From: Ceratotherium simum simum
Lineage: Eukaryota; Chordata; Mammalia; Perissodactyla; Rhinocerotidae
Reading direction: 5' to 3'
Length of the DNA stretch: 64,000 nt
Assembly (NCBI RefSeq): GCF_000283155.1
Contig: NW_004454156.1
Coordinates: 40,518,795-40,582,794, forward strand
Shown: positions 24,620-36,384 of the stretch, piece by piece
How positions within the stretch are numbered: the first letter of the stretch is position 1
Layout: each line of letters starts with the position of its first letter
Notes under the pieces: model-generated
What the model saw: only the letters and a program-made list of their open reading frames with translations
What the model was told of the DNA's origin: nothing
The model's database searches: none
Program-made: the position numbers and the translations under genes

Positions 24620-25474
24620 ATCCACCCCCAAGAGCACTGTAGAGAAGAGACTCTGGTCCTACCCTTCCAGGGGCTTCCCTTCACACTCACCTGGAAGTAC
24701 TCATCCTAATTCTCAGACTGCTCCAGACCATCTTCACAGGCAGAGCAGGGCAAAGTGGTTTTGCCTGACCCCATCCCACCAAACATTAAACACACATTTT
24801 CTTTTCACCATCCCACCGACACCCGCCCCACCACCTGCACAAATGTAATCACCTTATTAACTAAACCTCTGCATTTGTCGGAGGGTAGTTAGCAGGGTCG
24901 CCCGGGGGTACTGTTGAAAACTGAAATATATTCCACCACAGAGCTGAACCACTACAGAGGTTAAGAAGCTCAAGGGCTATTTATTTGCAATGTTACCATA
25001 ATTATAGTCATTTGCCTGGTCAAAATGCTCGACAACTGAGGGGGATTTCCCACCAGTGACTGGTGATAACCTCTGACCCAGACAGCAGGGACCACGAGCC
25101 TGTGTCCACTTGGCCACTGGGAGGACACCTCTCTCTGCCTCATCACGCAGATCCTTGTCACTGCCACAACTCCTTCTGGCAGGTTCTGTGTGATGAGTGG
25201 CAAGGGAACACACTGTGCAATGCACTTTCCTGTAGAAACCAGGCTGTAAACTGTTGTCACGGGTGAGCCTACCAAAACCTAATGAGTACCTACAGGACTG
25301 AGCCATAATCCTAATTGACACTGAGTTCTTCATACCACTCACTATTTACTCTTCAGGCAAGACATTTCCTTTCCTCATCTACTTTAACACCAAAAGAAGG
25401 ACAACCCAATGAGAAATTACATCTAGCAGGAGAATTGGGCCCAGGTGTATCAACATTGTTTAATCTTAAGGCAA
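24620..25474. other. LTBP1 intron 2, unassigned
   Basis: No recognisable repeat. Overlapping ORFs of 67-121 codons near 24970-25340 in several frames show no known domain and conflict with one another. Confidence 0.45.
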
Positions 25475-25640
25475 TGGCTCTAAGTATGGTCCCTAGACCA
25501 ACAGCATCAGCATCACCTGCCATCTTACTAGAAATGCAAGTTCTCATGCCCCACCTCAGACATGCAGAGCCCAGAAATCTGTGCTTTAACAACAACTCCA
25601 GGTGATTCTGATGCATGACAAATTTTGAGAGCCACAGTCA
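25475..25640. mobile_element. MER20-like hAT element
   Basis: CATCAGCATCACCTGCCATC, CCCACCTCAGACATGCAGAG and CTCCAGGTGATTCTGATGC, then TTTTGAGAGCCACAG. Leftmost of the hAT cluster between 25.5 and 29.0 kb. Confidence 0.65.
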
Positions 25641-26104
25641 TATTTGAGAGTCACTATCTTAAGACACTATGATTTGTGCAAAGGGCATTTCTGGGGTGGC
25701 GAGCATTCATTAGCTGCAAAGTAGTCTGGTACTTGGGGCAAACAAAAGGTGAGTCGGGCAATCCCATAATATGAGTGGGGTCAGGGTCATTCAGGACAGT
25801 AAACATCAAGGCCAGGTGTGAAGCAGCTCAGGGACTGAAGGTCAAAGTGACAGGAAGGATGGGTGGTCACAAGGCAGAGAAGCTGTCCTGAACTGTGACT
25901 TGAAAGGTGAGAACAGTGCCAACTTCAGAGAGGCCCTGCATCAATGGACAGCCATGAATCGTTTTCAAAATTTTATAAAGTTAAATCTTCTCTTCAACAC
26001 AGTTTTACACTGAAGCTTAATATATGAAACAGATAAAGCAGGGGGAGTGTTTGAGCCACCTGCCTCCTTGCTTCTCCTCTCACCTCTCCCTCATGGTAGC
26101 CCCT

Positions 26105-26475
26105 GATATACTGTGGTGGAATCCTGAGGGTTTGTGAGAGCACAGTTTGAAAAGCACAGATTATTCATTAAACATGCTGATTCCAGGGCCCCACCAGCCC
26201 TACTGAATACAAGAGCTGGGACGGGGCCTAAGACCTGCATTTTCCAGTTTCTCCAGGTAATCCTGATGATCAGCCAGATCAGAGCCTTCGAGCAGTGCTT
26301 GTCTCAGAGTAGGGCCCTAGACTTCTACATCAGAATCATCAGCGAGTTCGTTAAGCACACAAATTCCTGGGCCCTTCCCAAGCCCTACTGATGCTGCACC
26401 TCTGGAGTAGAGCCCAGGAATCTGCATTGTTAAGGTGGTTCTTGTGTGCACCAGGTGTGAGAAGCACTGTATCTG
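26105..26475. mobile_element. Two adjacent MER5/MER20-like hAT elements
   Basis: The first (about 26105-26280) contains AGCACAGTTTGAAAAGCACAG, then CTGATTCCAGGGCCCCACC. The second (about 26281-26475) contains AGAGTAGGGCCCTAGACTTC, ACATCAGAATCATCAGCGAG, TTCCTGGGCCCTTCCCAAG and AGGTGTGAGAAGCACTG. Both are diverged. Confidence 0.6.
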
Positions 26476-26799
26476 AGGACAGATAACGGACTCCATCCCT
26501 CCAATTTCCACACCCCCATGCAAATCTGTGTTGTCTCTCCATCCCCCACCCCCCTTATCTCTCTCTCTCAATCATCTCTCACACTCTTATCTGAAAATAT
26601 AAAGAGAACTTATCCTTCCTGATGTCTTCAGGCAGGGAGCCTTCTGGGCCAGCCCCTGGGCCTTCACTCCCAGAGTCTGGGTGTCTAGTCACATTCTGGG
26701 ATGCTGGAGAGCAGGAAGGAGGCATGTCTTGTGGCCCTGACCCCGTTTCACAGTCTTATCCCTTATATGTGAGAACAGGACTGCTGACAACTAGGCACC

Positions 26800-27230
26800 A
26801 AGGCTTTGACAGTTGGGTCTCAAAAATGGTTTGTGCGATTAGAATCACCTGAGGAACTTTAAAAATTAGATATCTTGGGCCGGGCCCGTGGCTTAGCGGT
26901 TAAGTGCACGCGCTCCACTGCTGGCGGCCCGGGGTTCGGATCCTGGGCACCGACGCACCGCTTGTCTGGCCATGCTGAGGCCGCGTCCCACATACAGCAA
27001 CTAGAAGGATGTGCAGCTATGACATACAACTATCTACTGGGGCTTTGGGGGAAAAAATAAATAAGTAAAATTTAAAAATAAAATAAAAATAATAAAAAAA
27101 AATTAGATATCTAGGCCTCGTGTGACCCCACAGTTTCTGCCTTAATTGCGTTGGGTGGAGGCAGGGCATCAGTATTTTTTAAAGGCCTCTTGGATTATAA
27201 TGCACAACCAGAGAAGAAAACCACTGTCTA
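26800..27230. mobile_element. MER5A-like hAT element split by an ERE
   Basis: The left half has GATTAGAATCACCTGAGGAAC; the right half, after the ERE, has GGCAGGGCATCAGTATTTTT and GATTATAATGCACAACCAGAG, ending GAAAACCACTG. The ERE at 26876-27097 duplicates 15 bp of this element. Confidence 0.75.
26876..27097 (+). mobile_element. ERE SINE inside a MER5-type element
   Basis: Head TGGGCCGGGCCCGTGGCTTAG, box B GGTTCGGATCCTGGG, a tail of A/T-rich TAAATA-like repeats. The duplication AAAAATTAGATATCT is perfect at 26861-26875 and 27098-27112. Older hAT sequence resumes on both sides. Confidence 0.95.
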
Positions 27231-27231
27231 G

Positions 27232-27380
27232 AGCAGGGCTTCTCAAATGTGCATACGCACAGATCTTGTTAAAATGAAGATTTTGATTCAGTAGGCAGAG
27301 ATGGGGCTTGAGGCCCTGCTTTTTCAACAAGCTCGCAGATGCTGAAGTGCTGGTCCATGGATCACATTTTGAGCAGTAAG
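27232..27380. mobile_element. MER20-like hAT element
   Basis: CAGGGCTTCTCAAATGTGCA, TTGTTAAAATGAAGATTTTG, ATTCAGTAGGCAGAGATGGGG and GGTCCATGGATCACATTTTG. Confidence 0.7.
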
Positions 27381-27384
27381 TATC

Positions 27385-27556
27385 TCGTGGTTCTCAAACT
27401 AGAATCACCTGAAAGGCTTGTTAAAACACAAATTACTGGGCCCACTCCTACAGTTTCTAAGTCAATATGGCTTGAGTGGGGCCCCCAAATTTGCATTTCT
27501 AACAAGTTCTCAGGCAATGTTCATGCTGATGATTGAGGGACCACACTTTGAGAACC
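27385..27556. mobile_element. MER20-like hAT element
   Basis: GTGGTTCTCAAACTAGAATC, GGCTTGTTAAAACACAAATT, GGGCCCACTCCTACAGTTTC and AATTTGCATTTCTAACAAGT, then ACCACACTTTGAGAACCATGG. Close to the MER20 consensus as I recall it. Confidence 0.85.
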
Positions 27557-27559
27557 ATG

Positions 27560-27715
27560 GAGGCCATGGTTTTTAAACATTAGTGTACAGTAAAACAGTT
27601 TGGGGAGCTTTCAAAAACAGAGGTCGCCAGGCCTAACTGTATAATTCTTAGACCCAGGGAGGAGCCCAAGAATATCAGCTCGACAAGCTTCTCAAGGGAC
27701 TAGTGTGGTCACCCA
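27560..27715. mobile_element. MER5-like hAT fragment
   Basis: TTTTTAAACATTAGTGTACAG, TTGGGGAGCTTTCAAAAAC and CCCAGGGAGGAGCCCAAGAAT lie directly after the preceding MER20. Confidence 0.6.
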
Positions 27716-28054
27716 GGCCAGGGACAACATTCAGGTCTAGAATTTGCATCCTGCAAATGCAGTAAGCATTTCTGCTACTGACAGCAAACTTGACTGGAAA
27801 CAGAGTCTGAATATCATAAATGCACTTCATAAAGTGCCACCACCACACACCTAAGACACGCTCTCTCATAAACCACTGCCAGGTCCAACAGAAGAAAGAG
27901 AAGAAGGCCACTTGGAGCTAGAAAAGTTCCAAAGAACTACTAGGCTTCCTGGGAGCCTTTTCTCCAGGGTTCCAAACCTAACCCATGGGGTTAGAAAAGA
28001 AGACACCACTACAGAAGCTTTTCTCGGGAACGATATCTGTATGTATAAGGGAAA

Positions 28055-28258
28055 GCAACACAGCATGGTAGTTCATTGCACAGGTGTTAGATTCAGAAGA
28101 CTCAGGTTAGGATTCTGGCCAAGCTCAGCAGGCCTCAATTTTCTCATCTCTAAAATGGGAGAAATGATACCTCCTTTGGAGGTTGTTGAAAGGACAGGAC
28201 ATAATGTATGTTACGTACTTAGCAGAGGGCTGACGCTCAGTAAAATCACAAATACATG
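28055..28258 (+). mobile_element. MIR SINE
   Basis: GGTGTTAGATTCAGAAGACT, TTTTCTCATCTCTAAAATGGG, TACCTCCTTTGGAGGTTGTTG and GGCTGACGCTCAGTAAA. Confidence 0.82.
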
Positions 28259-28334
28259 ACACTACTGATAGTAGAGCCATAAAATCTTAGAGCTGGAAGG
28301 GACCTTGATGATTAGCCTTCAGCCAATAAAAGAA

Positions 28335-28790
28335 ATTTAAAGACCAGTAGCACAGCATCACCCAAGCACCTGTAAGAAATGCAGTATGTTGGGGCCGGCC
28401 CAGTGGTGTAGCAGCTGGGTTCTCAAGCTCCACTTTGGCGGCCCAGGGTGTGCCGGTTCATATCCCAGGCATGGACCTACACACTGCTAATCAAGCCATG
28501 CTGAGGCAGTGTCCCACACAGAGCAACTAGAAAGATGTACAACTATGACACAACTGTCTACTGGGGCTTTGGGGAGAAAAAAGGAAAAAAGGAGGAGGCT
28601 TGGCGACAGATGTTAGCTCAGGGCCAATCTTCCTCAAAAAAAAAAAGAAGAAGAAGAAAACCACAAAACTTTATTTAAAAAAAAAAAGAAATGCAGTATC
28701 TCAGGCACACCCCAGATCTTCTGGATCAGAATCTGCATTTTAACACGACCTCCAGGAGATTCCTGTGCACATTAGTTTGAGAAGCACTGC
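28335..28790. mobile_element. MER20-like hAT element split by an ERE
   Basis: The left part has CACAGCATCACCCAAGCACC. After the ERE (28388-28685) the right part has GATCTTCTGGATCAGAATCT and GCATTTTAACACGACCTCCAG, ending TTTGAGAAGCACTG. Confidence 0.72.
28388..28685 (+). mobile_element. ERE SINE inside a MER20-type element
   Basis: Head GGGGCCGGCCCAGTGGTGTAG, GGTTCATATCCCAGG at box B, CTACTGGGGCTTTGGGGAGA, the GATGTTAGCTCAGGGCC tail and an A/GAA-rich end. The perfect 14-bp duplication AAGAAATGCAGTAT lies at 28374-28387 and 28686-28699. Confidence 0.93.
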
Positions 28791-28821
28791 CCTACAATAA
28801 TTTTACCAGCTATGGCATACT

Positions 28822-29000
28822 TCAGTGGGGCTTAACCTTGCTGAGTTGGAATCATCTGAGGGGCTTTTAAAAAAATAGTCATGTAAGGTCCCACCCCCAG
28901 AGAGTCTGACTCAACTAGTTTGGGAAGTAGCCTGAGAACTGGGATTTTTAAAAAATCTTCCCAAGAGATTCTAATGTGCAGCAAAGGTTAGCACCACTAG
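28822..29000. mobile_element. MER5A-like hAT element
   Basis: CAGTGGGGCTTAACCTTGCT, TTGGAATCATCTGAGGGGC, GAGATTCTAATGTGCAGCAA and GGTTAGCACCACTAG. Confidence 0.75.
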
Positions 29001-29004
29001 TGCA

Positions 29005-29240
29005 GAATAAAAGTGCAGGCTCTGAGGTCAAATGGATAGGTATAATCCTGTTTTTACCACTCACTGGCTGTGTCACCTTGGGCAGGTTACTTAATCTCTT
29101 TGGTGCCTCAGTCTACTTGTCTATAAAAATCAGTATAATAATCACACCCATCTTATAAAGACACTAAGAGGATAAAATGAGACATAATCCCTGGAAAACA
29201 CACAAAACTGTGCCAGGCACACAGTCAGTCTTCAGTGAAG
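29005..29240 (+). mobile_element. MIR SINE
   Basis: ACCACTCACTGGCTGTGTCA, CCTTGGGCAGGTTACTTAATC, CTCAGTCTACTTGTCTATAAA and ACTGTGCCAGGCACACAG: almost the complete MIR core and tail. Confidence 0.88.
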
Positions 29241-29763
29241 ATGAACTACTGTTAACTTGAGCAGGTGGATATTTAGCTTCCACTTCAAGACTTCCAATGA
29301 CAAGTTCACACTTCATGTTTTAGCACTTTCCTCTGTGGGACTTGTTAGAAAGTTCTTCTAACGATTATGAAGATATTGCAATAATCACTCGGCCAATCCA
29401 CTGCTCATTCTCACAATCAAGCTCTCAGCTCTGTAGCTGAATAGTCCCGGAATAACCACCTATACATGCATGTGCAAGAGGAAGAAATGCTCACAAAGGA
29501 CTAAGTCATGTTTTCCCCTCATGGTCTTCAATACAACAAAAAGGCAGCATTCTTCCCACTGCCCACCCGGGACAGACGACACATGATTTACATTTCTAGT
29601 CTCTTAGTGATTAGCCAGTAAACTAAAATTTAACAATAGGCTTTCTCTAAGTCTTCTAAATATAGACACATTCTCTGGGAGAGCAGAGGATTTCCTGAAG
29701 GGTTTTTCTGAGGAAACTAACAGCCCTGCATAACAAATGGTGTTTGGATTGAACCTGTATATA

Positions 29764-29794
29764 TGAGTGTGAGTGTGAGTGCGTGTGTGTGTGT
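29764..29794 (+). repeat. (TG)n/(GAGTGT)n simple repeat
   Basis: Alternating GAGTGT units pass into pure GT repeats: a short microsatellite. Confidence 0.9.
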
Positions 29795-30439
29795 AAAAAC
29801 AATGTGACCATTGTGTTGGTTTTTTTCCCTGAGAACTCTAAGGCACCAGGAATCATTTGTCAGGCTGTCTCCCCCAATTTTCCTTTCACCATGTCTCTTG
29901 AATTCATTCCTTTCTTTCCTTTGAAATGAGCCCCTTCTGGGTTCTGGCTCCTCCTGCACATCCAAGGCTGGACTGCACGCTCTGTGCAACCTGGGACTCG
30001 CAGCGCCCGCTCCGGCCTGCGTGCCCAGCACACCCCCTTGGATGCAGTGACCCTCCCCTTGCTGAGGTTTACCACTGCCACAGCTCACCCCTCAGGCCCA
30101 GCCTCTCTCTCTACCTGGACAGCCCGCCCACACCTCCACCTCACCATGCCCAACACCCAACTCACCGTTCTTGCCTACCCTCCTTCCCCCACAAAACCTG
30201 AGGTGACCTCCCTCTCCTCTTCCTCCTGCCCAGAACATTAACGCTGCTTCCAGCCCTGCTGATTCCACTCCCTCCTCGATCAACGTCTCTGCCCTCTCTT
30301 TTTCATTCCCCACTGCCACCACTATCATTTACACCTGCGTTTCTCACCTGATGTGGTTTTCCTCCACAAACCACCCTGCACCCCACTGGAGGATCTGCTC
30401 CTGTCACTCCTCTGCTTCTCCAACTAAGCTTGTCAAATT

Positions 30440-30600
30440 CAGAAATCATAACAGCTGTCGTTTACCAAGCCTCTACTGCGTGCCAGGCCGGGTGCTGGAT
30501 TCTTCACTTACACGTCCTGCAGTCACTACAACAGGGACACATCTCCACTTTCAGATTAGGATACGGAGCCTGGATTCAGATCCAGGTCTGTGCACTTGCA
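30440..30600 (-). mobile_element. MIR-like SINE (reverse)
   Basis: TAACAGCTGTCGTTTACCAAG, CTACTGCGTGCCAGGCCG, TTCAGATTAGGATACGGAGCC and GGATTCAGATCCAGGTCTG follow the minus-strand MIR order. L2-like sequence flanks it. Confidence 0.65.
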
Positions 30601-30719
30601 ATGGAATCATGGTGCTGCTGGATGAACAACTGAGATGGAGAATCAAGCCTCTCCAAGCTCTTGGCTCCAACTACCACTTCATCCTTATCACCTTCCCTTC
30701 CTCTAGCAGCATGCTATAA

Positions 30720-31125
30720 GCTCAGCAAAAAAGACTATGCCCCCACCCCCCACGTTATGAATACAACTCATGCTTCCCACCCCTGGGCTTTTGTTGACAC
30801 TGGTCTCTCTGCCTGGAATGCCCTTCTCTCAGTCTCAACCTGCAAAAACATCCTGCCCACCTAACTCAACTCCCTCTGGATCCTGCTCTAGAACTTTCTG
30901 AACACAGCTGAGTTTGATATCCATCTCTCCCCTTTGAACCCCAGTGGCACTTGATTTCCCTCTTGTATCAATCTGTGCGCTTTTCCCATCCATTTCACAC
31001 TGCAGCATACTCTTGGGTGGCAGAAACTGACTCATCTTTGTGTCTCCACATCTTCCACCCCAGCACTGAGGATAGCACCTCCCATATAACTGATACTCAA
31101 CAAACACTTGCTGAATCGAGCAGAT
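30720..31125 (+). mobile_element. L2 LINE 3' fragment
   Basis: CTGGGCTTTTGTTGACACTGG, TCTCTGCCTGGAATGCCCTTC, CCCAGCACTGAGGATAGCAC and ATACTCAACAAACACTTGCT follow the L2 3' order. Confidence 0.75.
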
Positions 31126-32014
31126 GTTGTAAGATGCTATCAAGAAGCACACTGAAAAAATGCAACAGTCAGAAATTATATGAAATTATCCTGCTTCTAG
31201 AAATATTTTCAAGAATTCCTTATTAGTGTGAGGACTCTGTCATCTATAAGTAGAGACTAAATACAAGCAAATGAATGGACATTTTAAGGAAGTACATTTA
31301 AACTCTAAAAAAAACAATTTAATTTTTCACAATTCAAGTTGTCTGTAAAAGAAAAGGGTTGGTCATGAAGGAATGAGCTTCTTGTCTCTAGGTTTCAAGT
31401 ACAGGCCAAGTGTCCTGTGGCAGAGGTGCCTGAAGGATTCCTGGGATGCAGGAGGGATGGAGTAGCTGGGTTACATGTCTGACTTCCTAGATCATTTCCA
31501 AATAGGATTCTAGCCACTCTCTTCCTGTTGTCAGGACAGCCACTGAAGATGACAAGCATGTTCTGTCATGTTATAATATCTGGAAACAGTTCCCTGAAAC
31601 TTTACCCCATGTTACTTAGCCAAGCATCAATGCGTCACTTAACCCTGAAGTTGTGCAACAATAAAGTCAGAGAAGCCAATGAGCTCATCCTCTGATCCCA
31701 AACCCTTATTTTTATCATGAAAGTCTTCGTTTGATTTTAAAACACTTTCCAAACCCGTCAAAAGCCAGCTGAAAATTTAGATAGTTCATGTGGTGATTAT
31801 TTTGCAAACTTAGTGAAAAGTTAAATTATACAACTATAAATCAAGAAAAAATATTCAAGTCATTAGAATCATAAAAGTTTGTAAGTAATAATGATAGTGT
31901 GTAACAAACCAAAAAGTATGATGAATTCAATTCTGGACACCCGACGTCCATGAAAAAACGTATTGGCTTAAATCCTCTGTAGTTGCAGGTATTTATGTGG
32001 GCATATATTAAAAC
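31126..32014. other. LTBP1 intron 2, unassigned
   Basis: AT-rich, no repeat signature recognised, no credible ORF. 29241-30439 is likewise unassigned apart from the TG repeat and a C/T-rich stretch at about 30090-30240. Confidence 0.4.
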
Positions 32015-32024
32015 AAAAAGATAA

Positions 32025-32253
32025 GGGCCGGCCCCATGGCTTAGCGGTTGAGCGCGCACGCTCCGCTGCTGGCGGCCCAGGTTCGGATCCCGGGTGCGCA
32101 CCGACGCACCGCTTCTCTGGCCATGCTGGGGCTGCGTCCCACATGCAGCAACTGGAAGGATGTGCAGCTATGGCATACAACTATCTGCTGGGGCTTTGGG
32201 GGGAAAAAAAGAAAGAAAGAAAGAAACAATGAAGAAATTAAAAAAAAAAAACA
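32025..32253 (+). mobile_element. ERE SINE, CpG-rich copy
   Basis: Head GGGCCGGCCCCATGGCTTAGCG, box B GGTTCGGATCCCGGG, CACCGACGCACCGC and TGCTGGGGCTTTGGGG, then GAAA repeats and an A run. The short duplication AAAAAGATAA brackets it (32015-32024 and 32254-32263). Confidence 0.92.
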
Positions 32254-32263
32254 AAAAAGATAA

Positions 32264-33905
32264 ACTAATATAAGATCATATTTTGTTTTGTAACTTTTAG
32301 CAACAAGTTCAGTGATATAAGAAAAAAAGTGAAATGAGTGATAAATTCAAGCAAAAGTCAATAAGCACTTTCTTCTTCTCAAGTCAAAATTTTGTCACCA
32401 CACTTTCAAAAATCTGCTACAGCTGTCTTTATTAACCATGTAATCCTACCTTGAGCCAGGGGGTAGTAGCTATTGTAATCTTTGAAAGTAAACTGTTTAT
32501 CTGTGAGAGATGAACTGTCCACTGTGAGAGATGGACAAATTCCACCACTTCCCAAGAGAAAGGAGGGCATTCGGCAGCCTGACACAGTTAAGGGGGTGAC
32601 TAATTCCTTCAGGGAAAACTCTTATATGCACTTTCTTTGTGTGTCACGCAAAAGCTTAGTGAATTTAATCTGTCTCCCACCCAGATGAAAACGCTGCAAA
32701 GACAGGTAGAATCTTAATACCAAACTGAGTCATAAAAATTACTAATGAAACACATAACTTTTCTCCACACAGTGCTTTGCAACATGTGCTATGAATCAGA
32801 CGAGGTCATCTTGAAGATACTCCCACACACATTCATTTATTTAACAGTTTATAAAACAGTCATCCAAAAGGGTATTCAAGAACCCTATATGAAAAGCATC
32901 CAAACTTACGAAAATGTGGTTAATGACCCAGATGCCAGTCTTCATGTAAACATTAGAAGTAAACAGTAAAGAACAATCTAACTCCAACCCAACAGTGTTA
33001 AGCTTTGGGAATCTCACTCCATGTGTTTCTAAGTGAATTTTTTTATATGGAACTCAGAATTCTATAAAAAAGTTACTGAAACTAAAATCACACTAAAAAT
33101 ATATATTTTTACATACTCTATACTTTGTCTCCATATGATCTAATATAAATATTCATCACTAGGCTTAAATTTGAAAATTAAATGTGAGCTCTAGAACTAT
33201 TCCAATCCCGCAGAACGCTCAGACATCATGCTAACAACCCTAGACGCAAGAGATTGTGAGTTAATTTGCTCGAGACCTCTGTCAATTGCATTTGCACAGA
33301 ACATCAGTGGGCACGATAAGCATCAGGTCAATAAAGCAGCTCCCAAAATGGTAAAATGCAGGACTTACACTTGGTTATTATTATTCTTGCTTAGAAATTA
33401 ACAATAGCTAACACTTAACCTATCGCTAGGTAAATTTTTCTTTTTTTTACAAGGGTCCTCACATTTTCCTTTTGCATTGTGCCCTGCAAATTATGTAGCC
33501 GATTTGGTCCTGAAATGACCAGTCAAATCCCTAGATCCAGCGAGGCCTGAAGCCAGCATAAACCTTAGTCCTCCCAGTTATACAGCAATAAACAGCCTCT
33601 TTTCCTTTAGCCTGTCTGTGTATCTTTCACTTACAACCAAAGGGTCTGCTTAACACAGCCTCGGAGTCCACCCCCTCTTCCACCACACGCTGCAAACACT
33701 TGCTCCACTTGGCCCTGGCTGCCTCTGCATTACCCTCCAGTCAATCCATTTGCTCACCAACAGCATCCTAAGAGCCCTAGCTGATCCCCTGCCCTGGCTG
33801 CTGAGAGTCTGGATTTCCCTCTGAGATATAGATGAATCGAATTCAATCTTCTATGTTTATAAGATTCACTTAATTGAACCAAAAGGGTCAGAAAGATGAG
33901 AAAGA
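32264..33905. other. LTBP1 intron 2, unassigned
   Basis: AT-rich intron. 33480-33640 contains AGCAATAAACAGCCTCTTTTC, which could be an LTR polyadenylation region, but no ends or duplication were found, so it is not called. Confidence 0.4.
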
Positions 33906-33932
33906 TTCATTCATTCATTCATTCATTCATTC
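33906..33932 (+). repeat. (TTCA)n microsatellite
   Basis: About seven TTCA units, followed by AAAAAATATTTATTGAGTATC and a diverged ancient repeat to about 33990. Confidence 0.9.
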
Positions 33933-34599
33933 AAAAAATATTTATTGAGTATCTACCAGGTACTAGGCACGGAGATAAAAGAAACCCTTTTGCACTTGCA
34001 ACTGATAGCAGAAAACACCCTTAGAAAGTTGCAAGTTAGCTATGTCTTTCCCTTAGAAACAGACAGGCAGAGAAGCTTAAAGGTGTGGGAAGGGGGAAAG
34101 AAGAAGATCAAAAGCCAGATATGAAAGGGAGAACACTCAGGTCTTCCCCAAGGTTTCCGGAAGAAACCAAGAAGTGTCGCTGGAGGGTTACACAGGACAC
34201 CATCCCCCCGAGTGTCCCCATTCCCACCCCTCAACACCTCTAGGCCAGCCCGCAGGACCCCTGCTACCCCACTGGGGCCCTAGAGGAAAAGAGGGGTCTC
34301 CCAGGGCATTTAACCCTGAACAAGAATGATAGCTCCTAGGGAAAGATCCTCTTCATGTTTCTGAGAGCAACTATACATGTTTGGTTAACAGAAGGAAGTC
34401 TTGCTCAATTCCATGCGAGTGGAAGAACATGTAACCCTATAGTCCCAAGTGAGAACGTGAAGCTTCTTTTCCCATGGAAACATCTCTAGGCATGGCAGTT
34501 GGGCTCTAAACTAGGCCAAGCACCACCCTTGGGCTTTGGACTGCGTTTCCCTACAAGGCCGTGGATGCAGAGACGAAGAGGAGCTGGATCTGGATCTGA

Positions 34600-34730
34600 A
34601 ATCTGCTGTGAGGAGGACACAACCCTTCTAAACCTCAGCTTTCTCATCTATAAAGTGGAGGTTAAACTGGTAGCTAATCATGGGCTTGCCGTGGGGATTA
34701 CCTGGAGGAAGCTTCGTGGAGATGCAGCAC
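34600..34730 (+). mobile_element. MIR SINE fragment
   Basis: ACCTCAGCTTTCTCATCTATA, then AAGTGGAGGTTAAACTGG and GGGGATTACCTGGAGG: the MIR 3' half. Confidence 0.65.
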
Positions 34731-36234
34731 AGGGCCCGGCACATCAGGCCTCAGCACACGGTCCTGTGTTACTTGGGAATGGAAGACCCGCACCCCAAAC
34801 CACCAGCTTATGAGGATCCTTTGGGGACCCACGTGTACAAAAGTAGGAGGCACTCCAGAGCACCAGCTGAAAACAGCTTTGCTTTTCTATGTTTTTAATA
34901 CTAACACTTATATCAATGCTAGTTTAACAAAATTAAAGTGAGACATCTTATCCAAAACACATGACAAATTATAGTTAATATTTACATAGCACTTTTCTTT
35001 CAGGTGAGTTTAAAACATGTCTTACACATTATTATCAAACCCTAGGGAATAATAGGAAGAATTTTTTAAAACCCTTTTTGTAGAGAGAAGGCCATCAGAG
35101 TCCACATAGCCTGGGAAGTCACTTCTCTGCCCTTGACCCTTAACTCCCCTCCTCTATAAATGCAAGATTGAGCAAACATGACCCCAAAAGACCCTTTCCC
35201 GTTCTCTCATCCTGGCCCCACAGTCAAGCCCACTGCTACAGGTGCAGCTGAGCTAAAACATGCCAGAGAAACTGCTCTCCTGTTTTGAAAAACCATCGGA
35301 GGTTCCACAAGATCACAGGATCAGAGGAGCCCTTCGAAGCCATGTTTTTTCACTAGGAAGCTGAGTGATGAGAAACGTCAGGAGAGATGAAAGGAGAGCC
35401 TGAAACGTATTCAGATCAAAAAAAGAGATTTGGCCAAAACCACTTGTAATATCAGCAGTAGAATAAGATGATTGCTAGCAAGGAAGCAGCAGCAGTCTGG
35501 TGCTTGTCCAGGTACGTATGACAGAAGATACACACCAGTCCTCTTTGGACTGACATCTGTAGGAACTCAGAGCTATATGTGGCACCACCCAGTCATGGAC
35601 ACCACCCGTAAGATGGTAGGTACCTTCTGTAAACGGCATCCTCGGAAAGGGTCCTTGGTGGACCTCCCTTGAGTGCCCTCAGCTAAAAGCTAAAAACATA
35701 ACAAATGTAAGGTGTTGTCTTCATTACCCTCAAATCCCCCTCAATAGGAGAAAACACCATAAAACAAATGTCTTAGAAGGAAATTATTCAGGAGTATTTT
35801 GACAATCTGGCTTTAAGATCCAATGACCCAATTTAGGGATATTGAATAAAAAGGAAGGATTATCAGAGGATGCTTCAGAGGCCTTATGATTTGTAATCTC
35901 ATTGTTCTTAAAACAAAACTTAACGTCGTCCACTTTGGCCACAGAGCTTACCACTTTAATCCACGACTGTGTCTTATTATTCTATTGCAATGGTATTCTT
36001 CCTCTTCAGTAAAGACTTATGGTTAAAGCAAATCTAAACCCTCCCAATTGTAACCAGAGGACACCTTTTCCAGCCAAACTATCAAGTCAGCACCATCCAT
36101 TACCTTAGTGAAGGGCTTTCCCACCAGACTCCCCAAGTCCAAACCGTCTATTCTCAAACCCATTTCAAACAATTTCTACTCTAATATTTCCCTCAGGGAG
36201 AGCAAGTTCCCTCCCTCAAACCCCCACTACTCCA
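34731..36234. other. LTBP1 intron 2, unassigned
   Basis: No recognised repeat. The ORF at 35472-35672 has no recognised homology. Nothing regulatory can be supported from sequence alone. Confidence 0.4.
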
Positions 36235-36350
36235 GATCAGGAGATACTTGAAGATACCACATTTTATTCATTTTTATATTTCCAGTGCTAGGAAAGTGGC
36301 TGACACATAGAATGGTTCACTAGGTGCTTGTTAGATGGATGAATGAGCCT
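36235..36350 (+). mobile_element. L2 LINE 3' end fragment
   Basis: ATTTCCAGTGCTAGGAAAGTG, GCTGACACATAGAATGGTTC and TTGTTAGATGGATGAATGAG are the L2 3' terminus. Confidence 0.68.
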
Positions 36351-36384
36351 TGGGTCTGGGCCACTCTTGTGGCATCTACACAAT

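Noticed and set aside
33480..33640. Possible LTR end with AATAAA
   Set aside because: No paired end, target duplication or familiar consensus order could be found.
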